Positions 52,314 to 61,336 are shown, counted from the first letter of the stretch. The stretch: 64,000 nt of DNA from Halostreptopolyspora alba (GCA_003725585.1 RJMB01000016.1:1-64000), one strand, 5' to 3'. Notes: generated by a model not told the origin, from the letters alone. Program-made: numbers and translations.

Positions 52314-52838
52314 CTACTCCATCGGCTCCGTGAGCGGGCTTAGCCGCTGCCAGCGGGCCTCCTCGCAGGAGTCGTCACGCGAGAGGGTGGTGTCGACCTC
52401 CTCACCCTCCCAGGTGCCGGTGATAACGGCCTCCTGCGGGCCGTAGACCTTGTCCGTGCACACCGCGGCCTCGTCTACCTCGGTGAAGGGGTCGCCGGCG
52501 CCGTCCTCCGCGGCCTGTTCGATGTTCTCGGAGATCTCGACGCACGCGACGGGATCGACCTCGCGGTCGCCGGAGCACGTCAGGTTCTGAATGTAGGCGC
52601 GATCGCGGTCGCTGACGTGGACCCGCAGCTCCCCCTCGGGCGTTTCGGGCTCGTCCTCCTCACTCAGCCCGCTCACCGTCTCCAGCTCAGCGTCGGTCGA
52701 TGACGAGGTGTCCGGCCACGAGGCCAGGGAGGATCCCACTCCCAGCGCGTAGGCGGCGGCTCCGGCACAGCAGAGTGCCGCCAGCACTCCGGTGCCGATC
52801 GAACCGCGGGGGTCACGGTTGGGTTCGTGCTTGGACAT
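52314..52838 (-). CDS. membrane-anchored SSI-like protease inhibitor
   Basis: A 174-residue protein: cytoplasmic basic tail, one hydrophobic segment (IGTGVLAALCCAGAAAYALGV, about 14-34), an acidic Glu/Pro linker, then an extracellular domain with conserved Cys (LTCSGDRE, VACVEISEN, VCTDKVYGPQEAVITGTWEG, DDSCEEARW). The last two blocks match the Streptomyces subtilisin inhibitor end pattern CT-x2-YDPV-x4-GTW-x-G. The reactive-site loop between the cysteines is not typical, so inhibition is not certain. The uncleaved helix suggests surface anchoring rather than release as for normal SSI. The ATG at 52838 is supported by the TM position. Confidence 0.65.
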   Translation of the reverse strand: MSKHEPNRDPRGSIGTGVLAALCCAGAAAYALGVGSSLASWPDTSSSTDAELETVSGLSEEDEPETPEGELRVHVSDRDRAYIQNLTCSGDREVDPVACVEISENIEQAAEDGAGDPFTEVDEAAVCTDKVYGPQEAVITGTWEGEEVDTTLSRDDSCEEARWQRLSPLTEPME

Positions 52839-53192
52839 CAGCGCCACTCTAGGAAGTCGGACATCTACCCACAGGGCGGGACAACGAGCTTCCCACCCCA
52901 TCTGGCTATCCCGCGACCCCCCGTCGTACACCGGTCACCCCGAGTGCCGGCCGCTACCACCCGGTGGTGGCGTCCGGCCCGGCTCGGGTGGGCCCCGGTG
53001 CACGCGTAACGCAGATACACCAGCGTGAGCCGGATCCGCATCCTAGCGTCCCTCCGCTCCCCCCGCACCATCAGACGCGGTTCCGGCCCCTGTATGGTCT
53101 GACGGCCCACGGGGTCTTAGAGTTCTTCCCACATCGTTTACCAGTGAGTAATTTCACGTCACGAGCCCCCGTAACCCCCAGCCGGAGATCAT
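52839..53192. other. divergent promoter region of the SSI-like and VWA genes
   Basis: The 354-bp interval has no supported gene. It holds an inverted repeat TTACCAGTGAGTAA at 53138-53151 also found before the next VWA gene, and the ribosome binding site GGAG of the VWA gene. Open frames here read with poor codon usage. Confidence 0.45.
53138..53151. promoter_or_regulatory. shared inverted repeat, copy 1 (TTACCAGTGAGTAA)
   Basis: TTAC-N6-GTAA inverted repeat 41 bases before the first VWA gene. The same 14-mer with one change precedes the paralogue at 55074. Both copies are soon followed by TTTCA, and both lie at a similar distance from the start codon, which supports a common promoter or operator. 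Confidence 0.55.
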
Positions 53193-54908
53193 GTGTCCAC
53201 CGGTCGACACCGCATCGACACCCGCCCCTCCCGGACTCGTACGGCGCTCACCTCGCCCCTGGGGATCGCCGCGATCGCTGTCGCGGTCACGGTGACGCTG
53301 AGTCTGGCCGTCCCGGCCGCGCTGCGGTACGCCGGATGCGCCGACACGCGCTATCTGCGGGTGTCCTCGACGCTGAGCACGGCCCCCGTGCTGCAGCGGG
53401 CCGCGGACGAGTTCAACGAGGCCGGCCACCGTTACGACGGCGCGTGCGTGTTCGCCCAGGCCGACGACGAACCGCCCTACCGGATCATGACCGAACTCGC
53501 CGGGGGCACCACGGCCGACTCCACGATCACGCCCGATGTGTGGGTGCCGGAATCGTCGGCGTGGGTCGAGCTCACCCGCGTGTCCGAGACCGGAGCGCGC
53601 AACGTCGATACCACACCCCGTTCGCTGGCCAGCTCCCCGGTGGTTCTCGCCGCCCCCCGCGACGCCGGGGGTATCCCAGACCCGAACGAGGTGAGCTGGG
53701 ACCTCCTCCTGCCCGACGGCCGCTCCCCCGACCGCCCGGTCGTCATGGTCGACCCCAACCGCGGCGCGGACGGGATGGCCGCGATGTACCACGTACGCCA
53801 GGAGCTCGGCACCGGGGACGACGCCGACACCGAGATGACCGACTTCGTCCGTGATGTCCAACTCGACAGCGCCTTCGACGCCATCGACCTGGCCGGCACC
53901 TACCCGAACCCCATTGGGATCGAGCCACTCGCGGTCGTCCCCGAGCAGGCGGTGGCGCACTACAACTCAACAGGACCCGACACCCCGGTCGAAGCGCTGT
54001 ATCCGAGCGAGGGCACGGTGAGCCTGGACTACCCCTTCGTTCCCGTCACCGACGACCCGGCCATGCGAGCCGCCGCCGACGACCTCCACGAGATCCTGCG
54101 GCGCGACGACTTCCGCGACCAGCTACGTGAGCTGGGTTTCCGGGAGCCCGACGAAACCGCCAGCGAGGAACTGGCCAACCGCGCGGGAATCGTCGCCGAG
54201 CCACCCGAGACCCACGAGGGCCTCACCGGCGACGCCCTCCTGACCTCCGTGGAGGACTGGAACCGGCTGTCCATGCCGTCGCGGTCCCTGGTACTGGCCG
54301 ACGTCTCACGGAACATGGCCGACGACCTCAACGGTGGCCCCACCCGTCTCGAGGTCTCCAAGGAGGCCGCCCAGCTCGGACTGTCCCTGTTCCCCGACGA
54401 GACCGACATGGGGCTGTGGCTGCTCTCCGACGAGTTCGCCGAGAACGGACGCGACGAGACCGAGGATCTCTCCAGGCTCGGTAGCCAGGTCGGCAACGAG
54501 GGGATCACCCGACGCGACGAGCTACAGGACGTCGCGGAGAACATCGCTGTGCGGGGCGGCGAGTCGCGACTCTACGACAACATCCTGGCCGCCTACGACG
54601 AGGTACAGCACAATTACCAGGACGACAAGATCAACAGCGTCATCCTGCTCACGGCGGGTCAGGACGCCGGGTCGAGCGAGATCTCGCACGACGAGCTGGT
54701 CACCGAGCTACAGGACCGGTTCGACCCCGAGCGGCCGGTGACCATGTTCATCATCGCCTTCGGCCCACAACCCGAGCGCGACGAGCTCTCCGCCATCGCC
54801 TCGGCCACGAGCGGCACCCTCCACGTCACCGACGACCCCGACGAGATCGGCGACATCTTCCTCAGCTCGATCTCCCGCAGACTCTGCGTGCCCGACTGCG
54901 AAGAGTGA
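53193..54908 (+). CDS. substrate-binding and VWA-domain surface protein 1 (degenerate MIDAS)
   Basis: A 571-residue protein. An N-terminal signal-anchor helix (PLGIAAIAVAVTVTLSLAVPAAL) precedes an extracellular-solute-binding-protein-like domain (residues ~60-340; LRVSSTLSTAPVLQRAADEFN, TPDVWVPESSAWVEL) and a C-terminal VWA domain (~360-560). In place of the metal-site motif DxSxS it has LADVSRNMADD (D370, S372, N374), so the metal site may be altered. TAGQDAGSSEIS and a DDPDEIGDIFLSSISRRLC tail follow. Cell-surface role, possibly with the paralogue downstream; ligand unknown. The GTG start at 53193 has GGAG 5 bases upstream. Confidence 0.85.
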   Translation: MSTGRHRIDTRPSRTRTALTSPLGIAAIAVAVTVTLSLAVPAALRYAGCADTRYLRVSSTLSTAPVLQRAADEFNEAGHRYDGACVFAQADDEPPYRIMTELAGGTTADSTITPDVWVPESSAWVELTRVSETGARNVDTTPRSLASSPVVLAAPRDAGGIPDPNEVSWDLLLPDGRSPDRPVVMVDPNRGADGMAAMYHVRQELGTGDDADTEMTDFVRDVQLDSAFDAIDLAGTYPNPIGIEPLAVVPEQAVAHYNSTGPDTPVEALYPSEGTVSLDYPFVPVTDDPAMRAAADDLHEILRRDDFRDQLRELGFREPDETASEELANRAGIVAEPPETHEGLTGDALLTSVEDWNRLSMPSRSLVLADVSRNMADDLNGGPTRLEVSKEAAQLGLSLFPDETDMGLWLLSDEFAENGRDETEDLSRLGSQVGNEGITRRDELQDVAENIAVRGGESRLYDNILAAYDEVQHNYQDDKINSVILLTAGQDAGSSEISHDELVTELQDRFDPERPVTMFIIAFGPQPERDELSAIASATSGTLHVTDDPDEIGDIFLSSISRRLCVPDCEE

Positions 54909-55073
54909 CGGGCCGTGTGGAAACCACAGCAATAAATAACGATAGAATAACCAATCCCGGATCCCGAAATGGTGACCCAGCACGCCCCACTCGCGTCACG
55001 TCGCCGTACATGACAGGCCATTCACGACTCACGAGGGGTCGGCACGGGCGCGCCCCATCCCCCAATCCTCGCG

Positions 55074-55087
55074 TTACCAGCGAGTAA
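55074..55087. promoter_or_regulatory. shared inverted repeat, copy 2 (TTACCAGCGAGTAA)
   Basis: One base different from copy 1 at 53138 and placed 52 bases before the second VWA gene, followed by TTTCA as in copy 1. Suggests the two paralogues are controlled by the same factor although each has its own promoter region. Confidence 0.55.
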
Positions 55088-55139
55088 GGATTTCAGTAAC
55101 GTTCCCTCCACACCCCCGTAAACCACGTGAGGTACACCT

Positions 55140-56906
55140 GTGGGACGTCACCGAGATGTAGCCGGAAAATCCGATGGCGCCGACCGTGACCTGCCGCTGG
55201 CCGTCGGGCACGACCGGCGCCGCCGGAGCCGCGCCGGTGCCTTCGCGGCGCTCGCGGGCGCTTTCGCGATCGTTCTCGGTCTGGGTATCACCGGTTGGTA
55301 CGTGATCGGCAACCAGGCCAGCTGCGGCGGCGACGAGATCGTCCTGGAGGTCGCGGTCGCCCCGGAACTCGTCGGGGCCATCAACGCTCTCGCCGAAGAC
55401 TTCGACGAGGAAGAGCACGAGGTCGACGGCCGGTGCGTCACCACCGAAGTGCGCGGCGAGGACCCGGACAACGTCACGTACGGCATCACCAACACCGGCC
55501 CGACCACCGGCGACACCGAATCCGACGTGTGGATCCCCGACTCGTCGCTGTGGGTCAACCTCGTGCAGCGGGAGGCCAGCGAGGCCGCGATCAACGACAC
55601 CGGAACGCCGGTCGCTCATTCCCCGCTGATCCTGGCCCAGCCCGGCGGGGCCGCGGAGGACAACGAAACCGAGCCCATCGAGAACCTCGTTCCCACGGAC
55701 GCCCCAGCCGCCGAGTCGGGACGCGACGTGCGCGTCATCGACCCGCTGCGCAGCGCCTCAGGGCTGGCCACACTCGCCATGATCTCCTCGACCATCGACG
55801 ACCAGGCGGAGGATCAGCCCGAGCTCACCGCCGCGCTACAGGCACTGCAGCGCGGCGCGATGCCCAACGAGGAGACCGCCTTCGACACCCTGGGAGCCGG
55901 CGACGACCCGCCGCCACTGATGGTGTTGTCCGAGCAGGCCGCGTGGCGCTACAACACCGAGCATGGGGGATCCGCCCACGTGAGCTACCCCAAGGGGGGC
56001 AGCCACACCCTCGACTATCCGTACCTGATCCGCGGCGAGGACCCGGTGGTCTCGCGGGCCGCCGAGGAGTTCCGCGCGTGGGTGACCAGTTCGGAATCCC
56101 GCGCTGTCGTCCGCAAGAACGGGTTCCGCTCCCCCGACGGCGCCGCCGACACCGACGTCCTCACCCCCGAGGCCGGATTCCAGGAGGAGGCGCCGGAGAA
56201 CCTACCGACCCCCTCCGACGACACCATCGCCGAGCTCACCCAGTCCTGGAACCGGATGAAGCTGGACACCCGGCTGCTCACCATCCTCGACGTCTCCGGA
56301 TCCATGGCCCAACCCGTCCCGGGCACCGACATGAACCGGATGGAGGTGACCACCAAGGCGTCCGGCGAGGGACTCACCCTCTTCCCCGAGACCTCCAAGC
56401 TCGGGCAGTGGGAGTTCTCCACCGACCTCGACGGCGACACCGACCACCGCGAACTCACCCCCATACGCGAACTGGGGGAGACCGTGGACGGACAGACCCA
56501 CCGCGAGGTGATGACCGAGAACCTCGAGAGCCTGGAGCCCTCCAACGGCGACACCGGCCTCTACAACACCATCCTCGCCGCCTACCGGGAGATGTCGCGG
56601 ACCTACGAGGCCGACCGGGTCAACGCGATCCTGATGCTGACCGACGGCCAGGACGACACCGACGACGGCATATCGAAGAACGAGCTGCTCTCGGCCCTGG
56701 AGGAGGAATCCTCGAAGGACAAACCGATCCCGGTGATCACGATCGCGTTCGGCCCCTCGATCGACCCCGAACCACTGGAGGAGATCGCCGATGCCACGGG
56801 CGGTGGTGCCTACACCACCGAGGATCCCACCGAGATCGGCGACATCTTCCTGAAGGCGTTCTCCCTGCGGTTGCAGGGCCAGGGAGAGGACGCCGGGCAG
56901 GACTGA
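55140..56906 (+). CDS. substrate-binding and VWA-domain surface protein 2 (intact MIDAS)
   Basis: A 588-residue paralogue of the preceding protein. Features: anchor helix (AGAFAALAGAFAIVLGLGITGWYVIG), solute-binding-like domain (VLEVAVAPELVGAINALAEDF, ESDVWIPDSSLWVNL, VIDPLRSASGLATLAMI) and a VWA domain with canonical DVSGSMAQ (D384, S386, S388), LMLTDGQDDTDD and EDPTEIGDIFLKAF. The intact MIDAS suggests divalent-metal-dependent ligand binding, unlike copy 1. The GTG start at 55140 has GAGG 7 bases upstream. The two genes are 231 bp apart on the same strand. Confidence 0.88.
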   Translation: MGRHRDVAGKSDGADRDLPLAVGHDRRRRSRAGAFAALAGAFAIVLGLGITGWYVIGNQASCGGDEIVLEVAVAPELVGAINALAEDFDEEEHEVDGRCVTTEVRGEDPDNVTYGITNTGPTTGDTESDVWIPDSSLWVNLVQREASEAAINDTGTPVAHSPLILAQPGGAAEDNETEPIENLVPTDAPAAESGRDVRVIDPLRSASGLATLAMISSTIDDQAEDQPELTAALQALQRGAMPNEETAFDTLGAGDDPPPLMVLSEQAAWRYNTEHGGSAHVSYPKGGSHTLDYPYLIRGEDPVVSRAAEEFRAWVTSSESRAVVRKNGFRSPDGAADTDVLTPEAGFQEEAPENLPTPSDDTIAELTQSWNRMKLDTRLLTILDVSGSMAQPVPGTDMNRMEVTTKASGEGLTLFPETSKLGQWEFSTDLDGDTDHRELTPIRELGETVDGQTHREVMTENLESLEPSNGDTGLYNTILAAYREMSRTYEADRVNAILMLTDGQDDTDDGISKNELLSALEEESSKDKPIPVITIAFGPSIDPEPLEEIADATGGGAYTTEDPTEIGDIFLKAFSLRLQGQGEDAGQD

Positions 56907-57119
56907 GTCCCGGGCGCGACATCCACATCCGGCCACCGCTCGTGGCCGGATCCGGCCACGAGTTCTGTTCGCAGGGTTCCCGTGCCAACACCCACGGCTA
57001 CGGCGCCACGGAATCGACACACCGCGCTTTCCCACCATGTGACGCCTCTGGACTTATCGGGCATGTTCACGTACTCAAAAAGGGTGCGGATGTTCCGCGA
57101 ACGGTGAGAGGTGGCAGCC

Positions 57120-57845
57120 GTGGTTAAGGCGTGGATGCCGGGCGCTGAGAGGGTCGAGAGCACCCCGCTCGGGGCCGCGCCCAGGGGTGGGTCCCCACGG
57201 GCCGTCTGGCTGACGACCGACTCCGACCCCGGCCTGCTCTCCGCACGGGCCGCGGCACTACGGTCGCGCGCGGAGGGCCGCGGCGCCCATCTGGTCTGGA
57301 ACCCGGTGACCGGCGAGACCACGCAACTAATGCCGGCGACCGCCGCAGCGACCGGGACACTGGCCGACGGCGACACCGACCACGCCGAGGACGGCCGGGT
57401 CTGCGTCCTCATCCTCGTGGTCGGCCGCGTGCTGGCGCCCTTCACCGAAGGTCCCCTCGTGGGGCTCACGGAAATCCTGCGATGGCTGGACTCCTGGGAG
57501 ATCGTCCGCCAGTGGCCCACGGGCACACCCGGGGTGGCCGACCCGCCGCCGCGGAGTCCCGTACGGGAGCGGAACTGGGCACGTGGCGGGCACTTCGGGC
57601 ACTGCCAGGTTCCGGGCGCACGCTCGGACTCGCCCGGACAGATCTCACCGGACCGAATCCTGAACCACCCCACCTCGCAGACACCCCCGTCGCCACTGGG
57701 GCCTCCACGGCCACGCGCGCCGGAGTCCCACGGCGGCGGTGGCCACTCCCGGCCCGCTCTGGGCGAGCACGACCTCACGCATTCGCCCCCGGGTGTGGGA
57801 CCCGCCAGCCTCACCGCCCATCCCCTCATAGCCGAACACCGCTGA
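57120..57845 (+). CDS. N-acetylmuramoyl-L-alanine amidase-like protein
   Basis: A 241-residue protein related to the actinobacterial amidase/peptidoglycan-recognition group: PRAVWLTTDSDPGLLSARAAAL, AHLVWNPVTGETTQLMPAT, VCVLILVVGRVLAPFTEGPL, EILRWLDSWEIVRQWPTGTP and RGGHFGHCQVPGARSDSPGQI. No signal peptide or membrane helix is seen, so it is either cytosolic, exported by lysis or part of a phage-like device. After about residue 190 the sequence is Pro/Gly/His-rich low complexity. The GTG at 57120 is used because GAGAGG is 8 bases upstream; GTG 57111 is alternative. Catalytic residues are inferred only. Confidence 0.65.
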   Translation: MVKAWMPGAERVESTPLGAAPRGGSPRAVWLTTDSDPGLLSARAAALRSRAEGRGAHLVWNPVTGETTQLMPATAAATGTLADGDTDHAEDGRVCVLILVVGRVLAPFTEGPLVGLTEILRWLDSWEIVRQWPTGTPGVADPPPRSPVRERNWARGGHFGHCQVPGARSDSPGQISPDRILNHPTSQTPPSPLGPPRPRAPESHGGGGHSRPALGEHDLTHSPPGVGPASLTAHPLIAEHR

Positions 57846-57926
57846 CCGCGGGCGAGATGACGATCGCGATCCTGATGGGGGCCGTCGCGGTGCTGCCGAG
57901 TCCGTAAACCCCTTAGTCTGTCCGCC

Positions 57927-59822
57927 ATGGGTGGATCGATCGAGCCAGGCTGGTACGCAGACCCCAACGGTGGCCAAGACCGGCTCCGGTACTGGAACGG
58001 CCAAGAGTGGACGCAACACGTCAGGTCGTGGAGCGAGCTGCAGAACGCGGCGCGGCGGCAGCACGCCGCCCCCTCCGATGACGACGCCGAGGCCACGGCG
58101 GATCTGAGCGACTTCTCCCCCCGTGACGAGAGTGATCCCGAGCGCACCACCCCCGACGCCTCGAACTCCGCGCAGATCGCGGACGAACCGAGCACCATGC
58201 GCATCGACCCGCCGGCCACACCAGCCACCCCCACCGACACGGACGACCCCACCGCCAACCTCACCGGCGACGCAGCCACCATGCGCGTCGACCCGGCCCC
58301 CCACACCGAAGCGGCCCACCAACCACCCGCCGCTCCCATGGCCGACGAACCGAGCACCATGCGCATCGACCCATCGGCCACACCAGCCACCCCCACCGAC
58401 ACGGACGACCCCACCGCCAACCTCACCGACGGGTCCGCGTCCGACCCCACCGGTGGCGGGGACGACGCTCCCCGGACAGCCGTGTTCAACCCCGACGACC
58501 CGATGTTCACCTCAGCGATGGGCACCGGGGAGGCTGCCCAGACGCAGGTGCCCGAGTCGGAGGAGAAGAAGGGCTCCCGGTTCAACCGGTTCTTCGGCGA
58601 TCTGAAGGAGGGACTCTCCGAGATCGCCGAGGAACGCAAACAACGCCAGGAGGAACAACGCAAGAAGGCCGAGGAGGCCAAACAGCGCGAGGCGGAGGAA
58701 GCGCGCAGGCGCGCCGAGGAGGAAGCGCAGCGTCGCGCGGACGAGGCCGCCAACAACCCGCAGGCAGCGGCGCCCTCCGGGGCTCCGGATTCCGGAGCCC
58801 CGGAGGCGCCCGCCGATCCCGGCACCCCCGAGCCCGCGACACCGCACGCACCGTCGTCGGGTCCCCAACAGCCCGGTCATGGGAACTCAACGCCAAACAC
58901 ACCGGGCGACCCCGGTTCCCCGGGACTCCAGGGCTTCGGCCCGGGTCCGGGTACGCCCTCCGGGCCACAGCAGGGGCGGTACGGACAGCACGACCAGTAC
59001 CACCACCAGGGCCAGTACGGGCCGCCGGGACAGCATGATCAGTACCGGCAGTACGGACAGTACGGCCAGCAGGAGCAGGGCCGGCAGTGGCCGTCAGGTC
59101 CACAGCAGCCCTCGTACCCGCAGTCGGGGCCGCAGCACGGCTTCCAGCAGCAACCCGGCCCGCCCCCGGGATACCCACCGCAGCAGGGGCCGCCCCCACC
59201 GCAACAACAGCCACACCAGGCCGGCGGAGGGCCACCCGAGCAGCAGATGCCGCCCGGGTACCCACCGGGACCGGGTGGTCCGAACGCGCCCGGTGGTCCG
59301 GGCGCCCCGCCGGGCCCACACGGACCCGGCGCTCCGGGTGGGCCCGGCGGTCCCCAAGCCCCCGGCCGGCCGCCGGGTATGGGCGGCCCCGGCGCTCCTC
59401 CCGCCCCCGGAGGTCCGGGAGGTCCACCAGCGCCAGGCGCGCCAAGCGGTCCCCACGGGGCCGTCGGACCCGGCGGCCCCCAAAGTCCGGGCGGCCCGCC
59501 GCAGGGATACCCACCGCAGGGACCACCGCCGCACATGGCCGCCGGGGGGCAGCAGCCCTACCCGAGCCAACAGCCACCCATGGGCGGCCCTCAGGGGTGG
59601 GGCGGCGCGCAGGGAGGTGGCCAGCCGCCCTATCCCCCGCCGGGGCAACAGCAGCGACCGCCACAGCAGCCCAAGAAGAAGGGCGGATGCGGCGGATGCA
59701 TGGGGTGCTTCCTGTGGTTCCTCCTGTTCCTGGTGGTTGTGGGGGTGCTCGCCTACGTCCAGCTCTGGGACGTCTGGGACTGGATGGCCGAGATTTTCGA
59801 CGTCCACGGCATCCACTTCTAA
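57927..59822 (+). CDS. DUF2510 protein with coiled coil, Pro/Gly/Gln-rich region and C-terminal membrane segment
   Basis: A 631-residue protein. Residues about 6-32 are a DUF2510 motif (EPGWYADPNGGQDRLRYWNG). A Thr/Asp/Pro-rich segment contains a duplicated unit, then a charged coiled coil (about 215-275), a long Pro/Gly/Gln-rich tract (~280-580) and a Cys-rich turn (GGCGGCMGCF) leading into a membrane helix (WFLLFLVVVGVLAYVQLWDV). DUF2510 proteins are common in actinobacteria, often membrane-bound, with mostly unknown roles. The tract may be disordered and extracellular or cytosolic. The ATG at 57927 is used. Confidence 0.85.
   Translation: MGGSIEPGWYADPNGGQDRLRYWNGQEWTQHVRSWSELQNAARRQHAAPSDDDAEATADLSDFSPRDESDPERTTPDASNSAQIADEPSTMRIDPPATPATPTDTDDPTANLTGDAATMRVDPAPHTEAAHQPPAAPMADEPSTMRIDPSATPATPTDTDDPTANLTDGSASDPTGGGDDAPRTAVFNPDDPMFTSAMGTGEAAQTQVPESEEKKGSRFNRFFGDLKEGLSEIAEERKQRQEEQRKKAEEAKQREAEEARRRAEEEAQRRADEAANNPQAAAPSGAPDSGAPEAPADPGTPEPATPHAPSSGPQQPGHGNSTPNTPGDPGSPGLQGFGPGPGTPSGPQQGRYGQHDQYHHQGQYGPPGQHDQYRQYGQYGQQEQGRQWPSGPQQPSYPQSGPQHGFQQQPGPPPGYPPQQGPPPPQQQPHQAGGGPPEQQMPPGYPPGPGGPNAPGGPGAPPGPHGPGAPGGPGGPQAPGRPPGMGGPGAPPAPGGPGGPPAPGAPSGPHGAVGPGGPQSPGGPPQGYPPQGPPPHMAAGGQQPYPSQQPPMGGPQGWGGAQGGGQPPYPPPGQQQRPPQQPKKKGGCGGCMGCFLWFLLFLVVVGVLAYVQLWDVWDWMAEIFDVHGIHF
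58182..58427 (+). repeat. 84-bp direct duplication inside the DUF2510 gene
   Basis: An 84-bp unit at 58182-58265 recurs almost identically at 58344-58427 (162 bp apart, in frame). It encodes DEPSTMRIDP followed by ATPATPTDTDDPTANLT. The intervening stretch is a weaker third version (AATMRVDP). Tandem duplication explains it. Confidence 0.85.
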
Positions 59823-59951
59823 CGCCCGCGGTTCCACGGTCCGGTCCGCGCTGGCGTGCGCCGGCGCGGACCGGCCGTTCCACGGTGGTATCGGCGGGCA
59901 TCGTGCTCGGGGTGGTGGGGACGCTGCCCAAGAAGTCCTAAGCTAGCCGGT

Positions 59952-60602
59952 ATGAATGATTGCCTGGTGTGGATCGACTGTGAGATGACGGGGCTCGACC
60001 TCGAACGCGACGCGCTCATCGAGGTGGCCTGTCTCATCACGGACGGCGATCTCAATCAGCTCGACGAGGGCATCGACCTGGTCATCAAGCCACCCCAGGC
60101 GGCACTCGACCAGATGGGCGAGTTCGTCACCCAGATGCACACCACGTCCGGACTGCTCGCGGCACTGGACGGCGGAGTCACGCTGCAGGAGGCGGAGGAG
60201 AAGGTCCTCGAGCACGTGAAGCAGTACGCACCCGAAGCGAACAAAGTGCCGCTGTGCGGCAACTCCATCGCCACGGACCGGGTGTTCCTCGCTCGGGACA
60301 TGCCGCGTCTCGACAAGCACCTGCACTACCGCATGGTGGACGTCTCGAGCATCAAGGAGTTGCTGCGCCGTTGGTACCCGCGGGTCTACTACGCGAGCCC
60401 GGAGAAGACCGGTGGCCACCGCGCCCTAGCCGACATCACCGAGAGCATCCGTGAGCTGCGCTACTACCGTGCCGCCGCGTTCGCTCCGGCGCCCGGCCCG
60501 GACACCGCGACGGCGCGCGCCATCGCCGCGGACATCGTCGCGGGCGGCACGGGCGACCTCAACTCACCGGAACAGACCGAGCCCGGTCAGGACAGAAACT
60601 GA
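59952..60602 (+). CDS. orn: oligoribonuclease
   Basis: A 216-residue DEDDh 3'-5' exoribonuclease that degrades 2-5 nt RNA fragments and pGpG. Motifs: [11 protein letters not shown] (D9, E11), [39 protein letters not shown] and [16 protein letters not shown] (H and D of Exo III). The ATG at 59952 is preceded by no clear SD but is the family start. The C-terminal 20 residues are a Glu/Asn-rich tail beyond the usual length. It is followed closely by the tRNA-His gene. Confidence 0.96.
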   Translation: MNDCLVWIDCEMTGLDLERDALIEVACLITDGDLNQLDEGIDLVIKPPQAALDQMGEFVTQMHTTSGLLAALDGGVTLQEAEEKVLEHVKQYAPEANKVPLCGNSIATDRVFLARDMPRLDKHLHYRMVDVSSIKELLRRWYPRVYYASPEKTGGHRALADITESIRELRYYRAAAFAPAPGPDTATARAIAADIVAGGTGDLNSPEQTEPGQDRN

Positions 60603-60625
60603 CTGCAGCACTCCCCAAAGTCCGC

Positions 60626-60631
60626 TAGAAT
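60626..60631 (+). promoter_or_regulatory. -10-like TAGAAT before tRNA-His
   Basis: A TAGAAT hexamer 54 bases before the tRNA, in the short gap after orn. No convincing -35 at correct spacing, so only a candidate. Confidence 0.3.
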
Positions 60632-60685
60632 CGTGTGAGCGGCGGGCGCCGAGGACTCGCAAGAGGCTTCAGCGCCGCGGCCATG

Positions 60686-60758
60686 GTGGGTGTAGCTCAG
60701 TCGGCAGAGCACTTGGTTGTGGTCCAAGAAGTCGGGGGTTCAAGTCCCCTCACTCACC
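60686..60758 (+). tRNA. tRNA-His (anticodon GTG)
   Basis: A complete 73-base cloverleaf: acceptor GTGGGTG pairs with CACTCAC (one G-U), D-arm GCTC/GAGC, anticodon stem CTTGG/CCAAG with loop TTGTGGT (anticodon GTG at 60719-60721), T-arm with TTCAAGT. Discriminator C73 is at 60758 and the preceding base 60685 is G, the extra G-1 of histidine tRNAs. CCA is not encoded. Confidence 0.97.
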
Positions 60759-61336
60759 CCGAGAAGGAAGCCGAGGGGCTGGTTGTCGGTACCGACGACC
60801 AGCCCCTCGGTCATTGTGGGAAACCCCGTCGGACGGCGTCCGGCGCTGGGAGCGATTCGGGCCTGACCGACCCCAGGGTGGACGTAACGCGTACCGACAC
60901 CACGAGAAATGTTCCCGCACGACACCTTCTGGACACACTTTCGTCCACGTCGACGGGTGTTCGCGTGAAGCGCGTCCGGTACCGTCGACACGCCGGTGAA
61001 CGGACTCCCGGACCCCAGAACGCGATTCGATGGACGTAGCACTCACCACGGAGTCCCACAACCCACCGAAATCGAAGCGTAACAATTCGTCCGAAATCGG
61101 CCAGAGAATGGTGCCGTGCTAACCCTCAGCAACCGTTAGCGGCGATCCCCCGGACACCCAACACACAGGGTAATCAGCGCTCCGAGTGGGATCGTACACC
61201 ATTGTGGACGCACATCACACAGCGATAGTGGGTGGATAAGATACGTCGGGACAAGGAAGGCCCATGGGCCACGTCGCTGTGTCCTCCGACATACCGCACC
61301 CTGGCTCACGCATCTCTGCCCCCAGGAGTTTGCCAC
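60759..61336. other. 578-bp gap with a large palindrome and no gene
   Basis: The gap begins with the palindrome at 60771-60810. The rest contains no frame with good codon usage. AT-richer segments before 61230 (TTGTGG at 61202 and GATAGT at 61224, spaced 16) may be the promoter of the Tad-locus gene. No further RNA is seen. Confidence 0.4.
60771..60810 (+). terminator. terminator-like palindrome after tRNA-His
   Basis: A 40-base near-perfect palindrome: CCGAGGGGCTGGT pairs with ACCAGCCCCTCGG and the middle GTCGGTACCGAC is self-complementary too. It lies 12 bases after the tRNA and has no U-tract. It should fold as a strong terminator or processing hairpin. Confidence 0.65.

Noticed and set aside
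52964..53854. 296-codon plus frame overlapping the start of the first VWA gene
   Set aside because: Shadow frame rich in Arg/Pro; the VWA frame has SD, signal anchor and domain matches.
59039..59536. Minus-strand frame with collagen-like GGPPG repeats opposite the DUF2510 gene
   Set aside because: It is the reverse reading of a Pro/Gly/Gln-rich tract of a real plus-strand gene; no ribosome binding site or independent start.
60635..61039. Plus-strand frame running through tRNA-His
   Set aside because: It overlaps the tRNA and the palindrome after it; a typical shadow.
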